Position numbers and translations under genes: made by a program. Under the pieces are notes generated by a model. It was not told the origin of the DNA. It saw only the letters and a program-made list of their open reading frames with translations, and searched no databases. This document shows positions 1 through 8,686 of a stretch of 64,000 bases of DNA, one piece after another. Positions within the stretch are counted from its first letter, which is position 1; the number at the start of each line of letters is the position of its first letter. Origin of the DNA: JBDTVS01 sp040007095 (GTDB lineage Bacteria; Acidobacteriota; Vicinamibacteria; Vicinamibacterales; CAVVIG01); contig JBDTVS010000023.1 of NCBI GenBank assembly GCA_040007095.1, positions 9,408 to 73,407 on the forward strand. The letters run 5' to 3'.

Positions 1-510
1 CCCGACGCCGACAGTACGGCGGCGTTGACGTATCTCGGTGCGTCGCTGGCCGCAGGCGGGGCCGTGGCTGAAGCGGCCAACGTATGGCAGACGGCGCTGG
101 TGGATGGCAGCGATCTGCCCCAGATCTACGAGTGGCTGGCCGACACCTTCGTTCGTACCAAGGATTTTACGGCCGCCCGATCGATTCTCGAGGAGGCGGT
201 TGGCCGGTGGCCGTCCGACACGCGATTCTCGCGGACGCTCGCCTTCTCGTATGCGACGCTTGGCCGAGGCCGTGAAGCCAGTCGCGCACTCGATCGCTAC
301 ATCTCAGACGGTCACGCCGAACCCGATCTGCTCTATCTGGCGATGGAATGGATCTTTCAGGTGCACAACAACAATCACACCGTCGTGATCAGTCCGACCG
401 CAGATCTCGCGTTGGCGCGCGGCTACGTCGCCCAGTACGCCAAGGCCAACGGATCCAAGCAGGCGCTGGTCAAGCAATGGCTGGACTTTCTCGAGAACGA
501 AAAGCGCTGA
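1..510 (+). CDS. TPR-repeat protein, C-terminal part (gene starts before the window)
   Basis: The frame is open from base 1, so the start lies outside the window and only about 169 C-terminal residues are visible. The sequence is helical and shows degenerate tetratricopeptide repeats with the usual spacing (LADTFVRTKDFTAARSILEEA, then LAFSYATLGRGREASRALDRY). Such repeats normally mediate protein-protein contacts. No catalytic domain is visible in this part, so the role of the full protein cannot be given. It converges with the next gene; a hairpin at 577-598 lies between them. Confidence 0.75.
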   Translation, partial: PDADSTAALTYLGASLAAGGAVAEAANVWQTALVDGSDLPQIYEWLADTFVRTKDFTAARSILEEAVGRWPSDTRFSRTLAFSYATLGRGREASRALDRYISDGHAEPDLLYLAMEWIFQVHNNNHTVVISPTADLALARGYVAQYAKANGSKQALVKQWLDFLENEKR

Positions 511-576
511 CAACCGGAAATTCCGGCCGGGTGCCTCGATCGTGGTTGCGGCCGGGGTCCACGAAACACGAAACCG

Positions 577-598
577 CCCGGGACGAGATCGTCCCGGG
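577..598 (-). terminator. GC-rich hairpin between convergent genes
   Basis: A perfect 10-bp inverted repeat (CCCGGGACGA / TCGTCCCGGG) with a 2-base centre. On the minus strand it is followed by a loosely T-rich stretch (GGCGGTTTCGTGTTTCG), which fits termination of the NYN gene ending at 625. The T-run is weak, so termination efficiency is uncertain. Confidence 0.5.
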
Positions 599-624
599 CC
601 GTTCGCCATGTGTGAGATTTCGAG

Positions 625-2385
625 CTAGCTGTTGGAGGTTGTCTTCGCACGCGCCGATCGGCGCGGCGCCGCCGGCTTCTTGGCCGCGGGTTTCTTGGCC
701 GCAGCAGGCCCTCCCCGCGCTGTCGTGAGCGTGGTCGCGCGGGCCGGACGTCTGCGCCGCGACGCGGTGCCGAGGAGCTCCGCCGTAGGATCGACGGTTG
801 GCATCGGCTCGGTATCGATGATGTCGACATCGATGGATTCTGACGCCTCGACCTTGTCGCTCGGGGCAGTCTCGAACGGACGCGGCTGAAATCCCCGATC
901 GATCTCATGCCCAGACTTTCGGCCAGGCTCGAGCATGTGCGCCTGCGAGTGGGCGCGGGCGTCGATTTGGCTTTCTGACGCCTCCTGCGATTCCTGACGA
1001 GTCGGGGCAACGCGCTGGAGTGTCGGTCCCGGAAACACGCGCAACCCGCCGCGGCGATCGCGTTCGAGCCGCACCAGCCCGTCCTTCTGGCAGCCGCGTA
1101 CGAGCTCGACCAGCCCCGCAAAGCCGTAGCGGCGTTCGTCGAATCCACCGTCAGCCGCGCGCAGCAGTTGTTTGACGTTGCGCAGATACATCGGCCAACG
1201 CGCATTGGTCGCGGCCTTCAGAATCTCGCCGACGCGAATCACGCCATCAGCTTGCGATTCTGTCGCCTCGACGGGCACCACGGCGGACGCCGCGATCGGC
1301 TGCGCCGCGAACGGCAGCGGCTGCTCGGCGGTCCGGAATGTCTCGCTGCCGGCGTCGGTGGGCCGCAGTTCGCCCACGCTCGAACCGCCCGGCGCTGGAG
1401 CCGCGATCGTTTCGCCGACCGACTCCTGCGCCGGTATCGGGCTTGGTTCGGCGCCCTCCGCTTCCGATGTCACACCGATCTTCAGATCGACCACTTCGGC
1501 GCCCTCGACGAGCTCGACCATCACGCTGCGCCCGGCGTGCTTCAGCTGAACCAATCCCGCCTGCGAGAGCTTCTCGACGAAGTCCAGGAATGAGGAGGCG
1601 CCGTAGGTGCGCTCGGAGAACGTCGAGTCGAGCTGCAGCAGGGTGCTCTTGAGGAGGCCGGTCTGCGGAGAGACTTCGCGATCGGCAAGAATCTTCAGCG
1701 CGCGCCGCACCACCGGCACCGCCTGGGCAATCGGCAGCGATGCCGACACCGGCATCGGCCGCCCGCTCTTGACTGCCTGCTTCCTGACTCCCGAAAGGTT
1801 CTCGTACGCGATGAACTCGTGGCAGTTGCGCTGCAGAATCACGCTCGTGAAGGCGCGGCCGCCGACCACGAACACCTTCTTGTCGTATTGCTTCAGCTTC
1901 TCGACCAGCGACAGGAAGTCGCTGTCGCCGCCGACGATCACGTACGCGTTGATGTGCTGATGGGTGAAGGCCATCTCGAGGGCGTCGAGCGCCAGGTTGA
2001 TGTCGGCGCCGTTCTTGTCGCCACCGGGCGTCAGGTTGCGCTGCACCAGCCGGATGGCATGCTGCGTCAACATCCGGCTGTGCTCGCCGGCGCGAGTCCA
2101 GTCGGCGTAGGCGATCTTGGTAACCACCTCGCCCCGTTCCTTGATGGCGTCGAGGATCGCGCCGATGTCAAATTGCTGGCCGAGCGTGGTCTTGACGCCA
2201 ATCTCGATGTTGTCGAAGTCGATGAAAACGGCGATGTTCAAACGATCATGTGGATGAGGCAAATCAGCGTCCCTGTGAGGCCTGTTCTGCTCGCTTTGAT
2301 TGGGGGCATCGGCCGCAGCCGCTGGAGATTCCAGCAAAGTTGCGCAGCGGTCGAGCTGACGGTCGCGGGCGAACCGACACGTCAT
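625..2385 (-). CDS. NYN-domain (LabA/DUF88-type) protein with two OST-HTH/LOTUS domains and a histone-H1-like tail
   Basis: The NYN domain begins near residue 49 (LNIAVFIDFDN) and keeps the acidic residues of PIN-like nucleases, including the ADINLALDALE and VGGDSDF motifs. Two OST-HTH/LOTUS-like modules follow, at about residues 215-300 and 385-465; this domain class binds RNA. The C-terminus is Ala/Lys/Arg-rich (AAAKKPAAKKPAAPRRSARAK), like a histone H1 tail. The family is thought to act on RNA, as nuclease or binder; the substrate is unknown. The first ATG is at 2385, but the first 41 residues look like non-coding sequence. A TTG at 2262 with AGGGA seven bases upstream, or a TTG at 2241, may be the real start. 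Confidence 0.8.
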   Translation of the reverse strand: MTCRFARDRQLDRCATLLESPAAAADAPNQSEQNRPHRDADLPHPHDRLNIAVFIDFDNIEIGVKTTLGQQFDIGAILDAIKERGEVVTKIAYADWTRAGEHSRMLTQHAIRLVQRNLTPGGDKNGADINLALDALEMAFTHQHINAYVIVGGDSDFLSLVEKLKQYDKKVFVVGGRAFTSVILQRNCHEFIAYENLSGVRKQAVKSGRPMPVSASLPIAQAVPVVRRALKILADREVSPQTGLLKSTLLQLDSTFSERTYGASSFLDFVEKLSQAGLVQLKHAGRSVMVELVEGAEVVDLKIGVTSEAEGAEPSPIPAQESVGETIAAPAPGGSSVGELRPTDAGSETFRTAEQPLPFAAQPIAASAVVPVEATESQADGVIRVGEILKAATNARWPMYLRNVKQLLRAADGGFDERRYGFAGLVELVRGCQKDGLVRLERDRRGGLRVFPGPTLQRVAPTRQESQEASESQIDARAHSQAHMLEPGRKSGHEIDRGFQPRPFETAPSDKVEASESIDVDIIDTEPMPTVDPTAELLGTASRRRRPARATTLTTARGGPAAAKKPAAKKPAAPRRSARAKTTSNS

Positions 2386-2539
2386 TGTAGTGCATCTTGC
2401 CCGTGCCGGACCGCCAAAATCGCCCGGGGGGCAGTTTCACGTCAACCAGCGAGTACACCGGGCAAAGCCCAAAAGGGTGGCGGCCAGTGTCCTCACGCGC
2501 CCCTCGATCGCGGCCCGTGCGAGGACTTACACCCTGACG

Positions 2540-4978
2540 TTATGTGTCGCCGAGCGGCGCCGGCGCCTCCGGCACCGGCCTGACGATGCGCGTGAATTGG
2601 CCGCGCTGCAGGAGTTCGCGTCCCTTGCCGCCTCGGCCGGTCACTTCGTACTTGCCGGTGCTGATCGTCTGCTCGGCACCGCGGGTCGTCTCCACCGTCA
2701 GCAGATCGCGATCGCCGCTCGAGGCGATGAATCCGATCACCCGATCTGAATCAGAGAGCTTGATCAAGATCACGCCCTTGCCTGGACCGGACAGGAAGTT
2801 GATATCCGCGAGCTTGCACAGCAGGCCGCGGCCTTCCGCCGTCGCGGCGATCACGATTTCGTCGCCGGTGACTCTCGCCACGCCCACGATCTCCGCGCCT
2901 TCCGTCGGCCGTGCGAAACGCCTGCCCGTACGTGTGCTCGGCTCGACAAACGGCTGCAGACCGAACCGCAAGCTGTATCCGTCGCTCGTGACCGCCACTG
3001 CGTGCACCGGCGGAGGCTCGTCGGGCGTCTTCGCCGCCGGCGCGATGTCGCCCACGGCGCGTGCGTCCAGACTGAGCGCCGCGACGATCTTCTCGCCGTC
3101 CCGCAGCTTGAAGAAGCGTTGAATCGGTTCGCCGTAACCGGTCGACGCCGGAATATCGATCAACCGACTCGTGTACGCGACGCCGAAGTTGGAGAGGAAC
3201 ACACAGGTCGCGCGCGTGCTCCCGGCCATGACCGCCAGCACGGAATCGCCCTCGCGCAGCCGGGTGGTCGAGATGTCCTTGACCTCCTTCTGCCGCTTGA
3301 CCCAGCCGTCGCCCGACACAATGACGATGTTGTCTTCCTCGACGATGAAATCGTCGGCGGAGTACTCGGGCTCGTCCGTGTCGCTTTCGATCGTGGTCCG
3401 CCGCTTGTCGGCCTTGGCGTCGCCGTAAGCCTTCTGGATCGCTTCGAGCTCGCTGCGTACGAGCGCCCACCGACTCTCTTCATCCTTGAGCAGGACCGAG
3501 ATCTGGCGGGCGCGTTTTCGCTTCTGTTCCAGTTCCTGACGGATGATCAGAATCTCGAGGCGGGCGAGCCGATAGATCTTCAGCTCGAGGATGGCGTCGG
3601 TCTGGTCGGCGTCGAGCGCGAAGCGAGCGATGATTTTTTCGGCCGCGTCGGCCTTGCCGTCGGACTTCCTGATGATCCGGATGATCTCATCGAGCGCATC
3701 GAAGACTTTTTCGAACCCTTCGAGCAGGTGGATGCGCTTGGACAGGGAGGCAAGCTCGTGCTCCAGACGCTTGGTCACGACCTCCAGCCGGAAATGCAGG
3801 AAGTGCCACAGAATCTGCTTCAGATCGAGACGCGACGGCCGGCAGACGTCCGAGTCGGCGCCGTCCGGCACCAGGCACGTGAGATTGACGGCGAAGTTGA
3901 CCTGCAGCGGCGTGTGCTTGAAGAGATACGCCATGATCATCTTCTCGTCGGCGTCCTTCTTCATCTCGATGGCGATTCGCACGTCCTCGGTCGACAGATC
4001 CTTGACGTCGAGGAGTTGCGGCAGCTTGCGGCTGAGCACCACGTCGGCGATCCGTTCGACCAGCTGGGACTTGTTGACCAGGTAGGGCACGCTGTCGATG
4101 TGGATGGTTTTGGTCGACCTGGTCTCGCCGCCGAGCTCCCACGTGCCGCGCAGCCGAATCGAGCCGGAGCCGGTCTGGTAGATCTCCTTCAGCTCGTCCT
4201 GCGAATTGAGAATCTGTCCGCCGGTCGGGAAGTCCGGTCCTTTGACATATCGGCACAACTGCGCGGTGGTCAGATCTTCGTTGTCGAGGAGCTTGACCAG
4301 CGCGGTACAGATCTCGCCGAGATTGTGAGGCGGAATGTTGGTCGCCATGCCGACGGCGATGCCGGACGCGCCGTTGACGAGGAGGTTCGGAATCCTCGCC
4401 GGCAGTACGACCGGTTCGGTCTTCGTGCCGTCGTAGTTGGGCCGGAATGGCACCGTCGTCTGCTCGATCTCTGACAGCATCTCGGTGCTGATCGCGGCGA
4501 GGCGGCATTCGGTGTAGCGCATCGCCGCTGCGCTGTCGCCGTCGAGCGATCCGAAATTCCCCGACCCGTCGACGAGCGGATAACGCAGCGAAAAGGACTG
4601 CGCCATGCGGACCAGCGTTTCGTACAACGCCGAGTCGCCGTGCGGGTGAAAGCTGCCCATGACATCGCCGACCACCTTCGCGCACTTACGGTGTTTGGCG
4701 GCGAAGGTCAGGCTCTGTTCCCACATCGTGTACAGGATGCGGCGCTGCACCGGTTTCAACCCATCACGAACGTCGGGCAGCGCGCGAGACGTGATGACCG
4801 ACAGCGCGTAGTTGAGATACCGGGCCTGAGCCGCTTCGTGCAGAGGGACGCTATCGGTGGTGCCGGCGCCGTTGCCGCCCGCAGGCGGTGAGGGTGGCGC
4901 CGTGCCGCCGCCGCCGGCGGTCTCGGTCGGCTCAACGGCATCGAATAGTGACTGTTCACGAGGTGTCTGTTTGGCCAT
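2540..4978 (-). CDS. parC: DNA topoisomerase IV / gyrase subunit A
   Basis: Type IIA topoisomerase A subunit, which breaks and rejoins DNA as a tetramer with the B (ATPase) subunit. The catalytic tyrosine is Tyr155 in AAMRYTECR, and the quinolone-pocket region HPHGDSALYE lies at 111-120 with Ser116 at the usual resistance position. A Gly/Pro-rich stretch of about 45 residues precedes the winged-helix core. The C-terminal beta-pinwheel ends with GRGGKGRELL, a partial match to the GyrA box, so ParC versus GyrA is not settled by eye; the short pinwheel and diverged box favour ParC. No parE/gyrB lies in the window. Confidence 0.85.
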   Translation of the reverse strand: MAKQTPREQSLFDAVEPTETAGGGGTAPPSPPAGGNGAGTTDSVPLHEAAQARYLNYALSVITSRALPDVRDGLKPVQRRILYTMWEQSLTFAAKHRKCAKVVGDVMGSFHPHGDSALYETLVRMAQSFSLRYPLVDGSGNFGSLDGDSAAAMRYTECRLAAISTEMLSEIEQTTVPFRPNYDGTKTEPVVLPARIPNLLVNGASGIAVGMATNIPPHNLGEICTALVKLLDNEDLTTAQLCRYVKGPDFPTGGQILNSQDELKEIYQTGSGSIRLRGTWELGGETRSTKTIHIDSVPYLVNKSQLVERIADVVLSRKLPQLLDVKDLSTEDVRIAIEMKKDADEKMIMAYLFKHTPLQVNFAVNLTCLVPDGADSDVCRPSRLDLKQILWHFLHFRLEVVTKRLEHELASLSKRIHLLEGFEKVFDALDEIIRIIRKSDGKADAAEKIIARFALDADQTDAILELKIYRLARLEILIIRQELEQKRKRARQISVLLKDEESRWALVRSELEAIQKAYGDAKADKRRTTIESDTDEPEYSADDFIVEEDNIVIVSGDGWVKRQKEVKDISTTRLREGDSVLAVMAGSTRATCVFLSNFGVAYTSRLIDIPASTGYGEPIQRFFKLRDGEKIVAALSLDARAVGDIAPAAKTPDEPPPVHAVAVTSDGYSLRFGLQPFVEPSTRTGRRFARPTEGAEIVGVARVTGDEIVIAATAEGRGLLCKLADINFLSGPGKGVILIKLSDSDRVIGFIASSGDRDLLTVETTRGAEQTISTGKYEVTGRGGKGRELLQRGQFTRIVRPVPEAPAPLGDT

Positions 4979-5215
4979 GAAGGCTTCGACTCAACCACCG
5001 GGGTCCGAGACCATCGAGCGTGGTTTCGATGAGGTCGATCGTGACCTCTGGGCTGCTCGGTCGTCTACAGATGAAGCACTCGCACCGGCGGACGCCGGTC
5101 GCGTCCGTATCAGTATGTCGGTGTGCGGCCGGTGCCGCAAGAGGCTCGGCCCGCAGGGCGACCGCGGCCACCCGGCCTCGTCCGGCCGGCGCCGTCATGC
5201 GAGGAGGGCGGCACG

Positions 5216-5250
5216 AAAAAAAAGGGCGTGACGATGACTCGCCACGCCCT
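5216..5250 (-). terminator. Rho-independent terminator downstream of glnN
   Basis: Read on the minus strand, AGGGCGTG and CACGCCCT form an 8-bp GC-rich stem around a 12-base loop, followed directly by eight T residues (5223-5216). It sits about 40 bases past the glnN stop and is a textbook intrinsic terminator. The rest of the 313-base gap (4979-5291) up to parC shows nothing else I can support. Confidence 0.85.
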
Positions 5251-5291
5251 GCACTGACCACGACCGGCTCCGATCGACGACCGACCGCCGG

Positions 5292-7475
5292 CTACTTGAT
5301 GAACAACATCTCGCGATAGGTCGGCAGCGGCCACTTCTCGTGGGGAACGATCGCTTCGAGCTGGTCGCCGATTTCGCGCAGCGACGTCATGGTCGGGATG
5401 ACTGAATCGCGGAAATGCTTGGCGTGCTTCTCCGATGACGATCCTTCGTGCTCGAGCGACTTCTGGAGCTTGTCGGCGTTACGTTTGAAATCATCGACCA
5501 GCTTCGTCAGGTTGTCGAGCAGTTTCTTGCCTTCGACCGACTTGCCGCCCGCCGACTTCACGGCCGCGACGCTTTGCGCGATCTCTTTGAGGTAGTCGAA
5601 GGCCGCAGGCAGAATGTAGCGGTTGGCCATCAGCACCATCAGCTGCCCTTCGATGTTCACGGTCTTGTTGTAGGTTTCGACCATGATCTCGTAGCGTGCG
5701 TGCAGCTCGCGCTCGCTCAGGACCTTGAACTTCTCGAACATCGCGACGACGTCCTTGGAGACCATCTGCGGCAGGGCGTCGACCGTGTTCTTCAGGTTGA
5801 GCAGACCACGCTTGCCTGCTTCCTTCTCCCACTCCTTCGAGTAGTTGTTGCCGTTGAAGACGATCCGCTTGTTCTCCTTGATCACCTTCGGCAGCAGTTC
5901 GGCCGCGGCCTGCTCGATCGACTTGCCGCTCTTGATCAGCTTCTCGAGCTCTGTCGCCACATAGTCGAGCGACTCGGCGACGGAGATGTTGAGCGCGATG
6001 TTGGGGTAGGCGATGCTCTGACCCGATGACACGGCACGGAACTCGAACTTGTTGCCGGTGAACGCGAAGGGGCTGGTGCGGTTGCGGTCGCCCGCATCGC
6101 GCGGCAGCTTCGGCAGGACCATGACGCCGGTGTCGAGCGTGCCGCCGTGCTTGCTCGAGGTGGCGCCGCCCTTTTCGATCTGCTCGATGACGTCGGTGAG
6201 CATGTCGCCGAGGAAGACCGACAAGATGGCCGGCGGCGCCTCGTTCGCACCGAGCCGGTGGTCGTTGCCGGCGCTGGCAATGGTCGCTCTCAGCAGACCC
6301 TGCCACTTGTTGACCGCGCGAAGGACGGCGGAGCAAAACACCAGGAACTGGAGGTTCTCGTGGGGATCCGCGCCGGGGCTGAGCAGGTTGTGTCCCTTGT
6401 CGTCGCTCATCGACCAGTTGAGGTGCTTGCCCGAGCCGTTGACCCCGGCAAACGGTTTCTCGTGCATCAGACACGCCAGTCCGAACTTCGGCGCCGATCG
6501 CCGCATGACCTCCATCGTCATCATCTGGTGATCGGTGGCGAGGTTGGCGTTCTCGAAGACGGGCGCGATCTCGTACTGGCTTGGTGCGACCTCGTTGTGA
6601 CGCGTTTTGACCGGCACGCCGAGCTTGTAGAGCTCAGTCTCGACCTCCGTCATGAACGCCATCACGCGATCGGCGATCGCGCCGAAGTACTGATCTTCGA
6701 GCTCCTGGCCCTTTGGCGGTTTTGCGCCAAACAGCGTGCGCCCGGCATTGATCAGGTCAGGTCGCGAAAGATAGAAGTGGCTGTCGATCAGGAAATATTC
6801 CTGCTCGGGACCGCACGTCGCGACGACGCGCTCGGAGGAGGAGCCGAACAACTTCAGCACGCGGGTCGCTTGCTTGCTGAGCGCTTCCATCGAGCGCAGC
6901 AGCGGCGTCTTCTTGTCGAGCGTTTCGCCGGTCCAGCTGACAAACGCCGTTGGCACGACGAGCGTGACCGAGCCGCCGCTATACAACAGCCACGGCGGGC
7001 TCGTCGGATCCCACGCGGTGTAGCCGCGCGCTTCGAAGGTGGAGCGCATCCCGCCGGAAGGAAAGCTCGACGCATCGGGCTCGCCCTTGACCAATTCCTT
7101 GCCGGAGAATTCCACGACGGCCTTGCCGTCACTGTTGCTGCTCGGGTTCAGGAAGGAATCGTGCTTTTCCGCAGTGATGCCGGTCAGCGGCTGGAACCAA
7201 TGCGTGTAGTGCGTGGCGCCGTGCTCGACCGCCCAGTCCTTCATCGCGGTCGCCACCGCATCGGCGACCGACAAATCCAGCGGCTCGCCGTTGGTGATGG
7301 TCCGTCGCAGCTTTTGATACACGGACGGCGGCAGACGCTGTTGCTGGACGTGATCGTTGAAGACCAGACTACCGAACGTTTCAGACGCGTGCGGCCCGCG
7401 CGGCTGCTTCGTCTCTGCCAGGGACCAGTCGCGAATTGCGCTGATCGCCTCCCCGAGAACTCCGGAACCCATCAT
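5292..7475 (-). CDS. glnN: Glutamine synthetase type III
   Basis: Catalyses ATP-dependent amidation of glutamate to glutamine, the main ammonium-assimilation step. The length of 727 residues and the N-terminal order (ETFGSLVFNDHVQQQRLP, then HYTHWFQPLTG) are diagnostic of the GSIII class rather than the roughly 470-residue GSI. The active-site stretches NEVAPSQYEIAPVFENAN and GVNGSGKHLNWS are intact. The gene stands alone, ends at a strong terminator, and has no PII or amt gene next to it. The start ATG at 7475 follows a purine-rich AAAGGGGGCGA. Confidence 0.95.
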   Translation of the reverse strand: MMGSGVLGEAISAIRDWSLAETKQPRGPHASETFGSLVFNDHVQQQRLPPSVYQKLRRTITNGEPLDLSVADAVATAMKDWAVEHGATHYTHWFQPLTGITAEKHDSFLNPSSNSDGKAVVEFSGKELVKGEPDASSFPSGGMRSTFEARGYTAWDPTSPPWLLYSGGSVTLVVPTAFVSWTGETLDKKTPLLRSMEALSKQATRVLKLFGSSSERVVATCGPEQEYFLIDSHFYLSRPDLINAGRTLFGAKPPKGQELEDQYFGAIADRVMAFMTEVETELYKLGVPVKTRHNEVAPSQYEIAPVFENANLATDHQMMTMEVMRRSAPKFGLACLMHEKPFAGVNGSGKHLNWSMSDDKGHNLLSPGADPHENLQFLVFCSAVLRAVNKWQGLLRATIASAGNDHRLGANEAPPAILSVFLGDMLTDVIEQIEKGGATSSKHGGTLDTGVMVLPKLPRDAGDRNRTSPFAFTGNKFEFRAVSSGQSIAYPNIALNISVAESLDYVATELEKLIKSGKSIEQAAAELLPKVIKENKRIVFNGNNYSKEWEKEAGKRGLLNLKNTVDALPQMVSKDVVAMFEKFKVLSERELHARYEIMVETYNKTVNIEGQLMVLMANRYILPAAFDYLKEIAQSVAAVKSAGGKSVEGKKLLDNLTKLVDDFKRNADKLQKSLEHEGSSSEKHAKHFRDSVIPTMTSLREIGDQLEAIVPHEKWPLPTYREMLFIK

Positions 7476-7693
7476 TCGCCCCCTTTAAACTTGAAAGACT
7501 CCGAATAGCTCAGCGTCGAAGACCGACGCGAACCTCGCGAGAGCCACGGCGTGCCCCGCACGGGAAGCCGCAATCATACTGCCTTGGTGCGGAAGGTTAA
7601 ATTATCCCCTACTCGTGCAGAAGTTGCAACGAAGGACGCATATTTATGATCGCTGGCGGCTCATGCATGCAGATCGAGCGTCAGTTCGTGCGC

Positions 7694-8347
7694 CTACGGC
7701 ACGAGAGCGCGATCGCCATGCGCGCCGGGCCAGCCGAGCAGGACCAAAAATTCCGCGAGCACCATGGCGGTGGCGCCCCAGATGTTTACACCGGCGATTC
7801 CAAACGCAGGGGCGACGATGTCTTTGCCCTCGCGGGAGAGGGTCAACGACGTCCGGTGCGCGGGGTCGCAAAGCCCGGCCACGCTGACCTTGAGAATTCG
7901 CGCGACCTCTCCGTCGGCGGGTGTGAGCAGCGGCAACGTGCTGGTGACGCCCAGAATCGGGTGCAGTCTGAAACCGCTCACCGGGATATCCACGGCCGTG
8001 AGCGCGCCGAGGAGCTGTACCGCACCAGGCGGCAGCGCGATTTCTTCGTACGCTTCGCGCAGCGCCGCTTCAGCGTACGTCTCTCCGGGTTCGGCCACGC
8101 CCCCAGGGAGCGACACCTGGCCGCGGTGGCGCCCGAGGGTATCGGCCCGAACGGTCAGGACAATGTGCGCATCCTGATCGGATGGGAAGACGAGGAGCAA
8201 GCCGGCCGCGTGACGGACATGTGCCGGGTTGTAATCGGCGGGCCATTCCCGACGAGGCTCCGGCGCCATGAGCGCGTGAGCCTCCGCTCCGGGAAGGGGA
8301 TGCGTGAGCGCGGCCTGAAGCCGCTCGGTGACGCCGTCGAACCTCAT
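7694..8347 (-). CDS. Nudix hydrolase, CoA-pyrophosphatase-like (NudL group)
   Basis: A 217-residue Nudix protein. The stretch VLTVRADTLGRHRGQVSLPGG resembles the UPF0035 motif that marks CoA diphosphatases, and the Nudix box follows at about residues 83-105 (G-x5-E-x7-RE-x2-EE). The last conserved Gly of the box is Ala here (EEIAL). Enzymes of this group cleave CoA to 3',5'-ADP and phosphopantetheine; that role is inferred. I chose the ATG at 8347 because homology begins just after it and the upstream in-frame codons (to a TTG at 8479) look non-coding. Confidence 0.85.
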   Translation of the reverse strand: MRFDGVTERLQAALTHPLPGAEAHALMAPEPRREWPADYNPAHVRHAAGLLLVFPSDQDAHIVLTVRADTLGRHRGQVSLPGGVAEPGETYAEAALREAYEEIALPPGAVQLLGALTAVDIPVSGFRLHPILGVTSTLPLLTPADGEVARILKVSVAGLCDPAHRTSLTLSREGKDIVAPAFGIAGVNIWGATAMVLAEFLVLLGWPGAHGDRALVP

Positions 8348-8500
8348 CACGGACCTTGAGTCGGGACCTCGGATTGTGGGGTCTGCATCAGCCAGGCCGA
8401 CGGATGGGTGCATGACCGATGACTCAACCGCCGGAAGATGATCGCACCGGTGTCGCCACCGCCGCCGACTTCGTTGCAACCCGTTGAAGTGTAAGCCTTA

Positions 8501-8551
8501 AGGGCCCGGATGGGAATAAGGCAGTGGCAGTTTTGATTCCGCCAGGGTCCT
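8501..8551. repeat. Imperfect 51-bp palindrome related to the 12341-12506 element
   Basis: The left arm (AGGGCCCGGATGGGAATA) is an imperfect inverted copy of the right arm (GATTCCGCCAGGGTCCT), around a centre containing GGCAGTGGCAG. The right half, read on the minus strand, matches the left arm of the larger element at 12341 over about 30 bases with few differences. It lies in the 339-base gap between the divergent Nudix and DUF349 genes. A second small palindrome, CCTAGACTAGG, adjoins it at 8549-8559. I saw no convincing spaced promoter in the rest of this gap. Confidence 0.6.
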
Positions 8552-8686
8552 AGACTAGGAGCGAGAGTCTTAGCGATCCTTAAATTTGGAGTACGTCGGC
8601 AAAAGAGGTGACGAGCCACTTGACGCACGTAAAAAAGCTCCGAGCCTTTACTAGAATGACACGATACCTTAGCGGCTTGAGACACC

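Noticed and set aside
3002..4474. 490-codon open frame on the plus strand within the topoisomerase gene
   Set aside because: Antisense shadow of a strongly supported gene; GC-rich third positions leave the opposite strand open, and the translation has no family resemblance.
6147..7508. 453-codon frame antisense to glnN
   Set aside because: Same reason; the glnN reading matches GSIII over its whole length.
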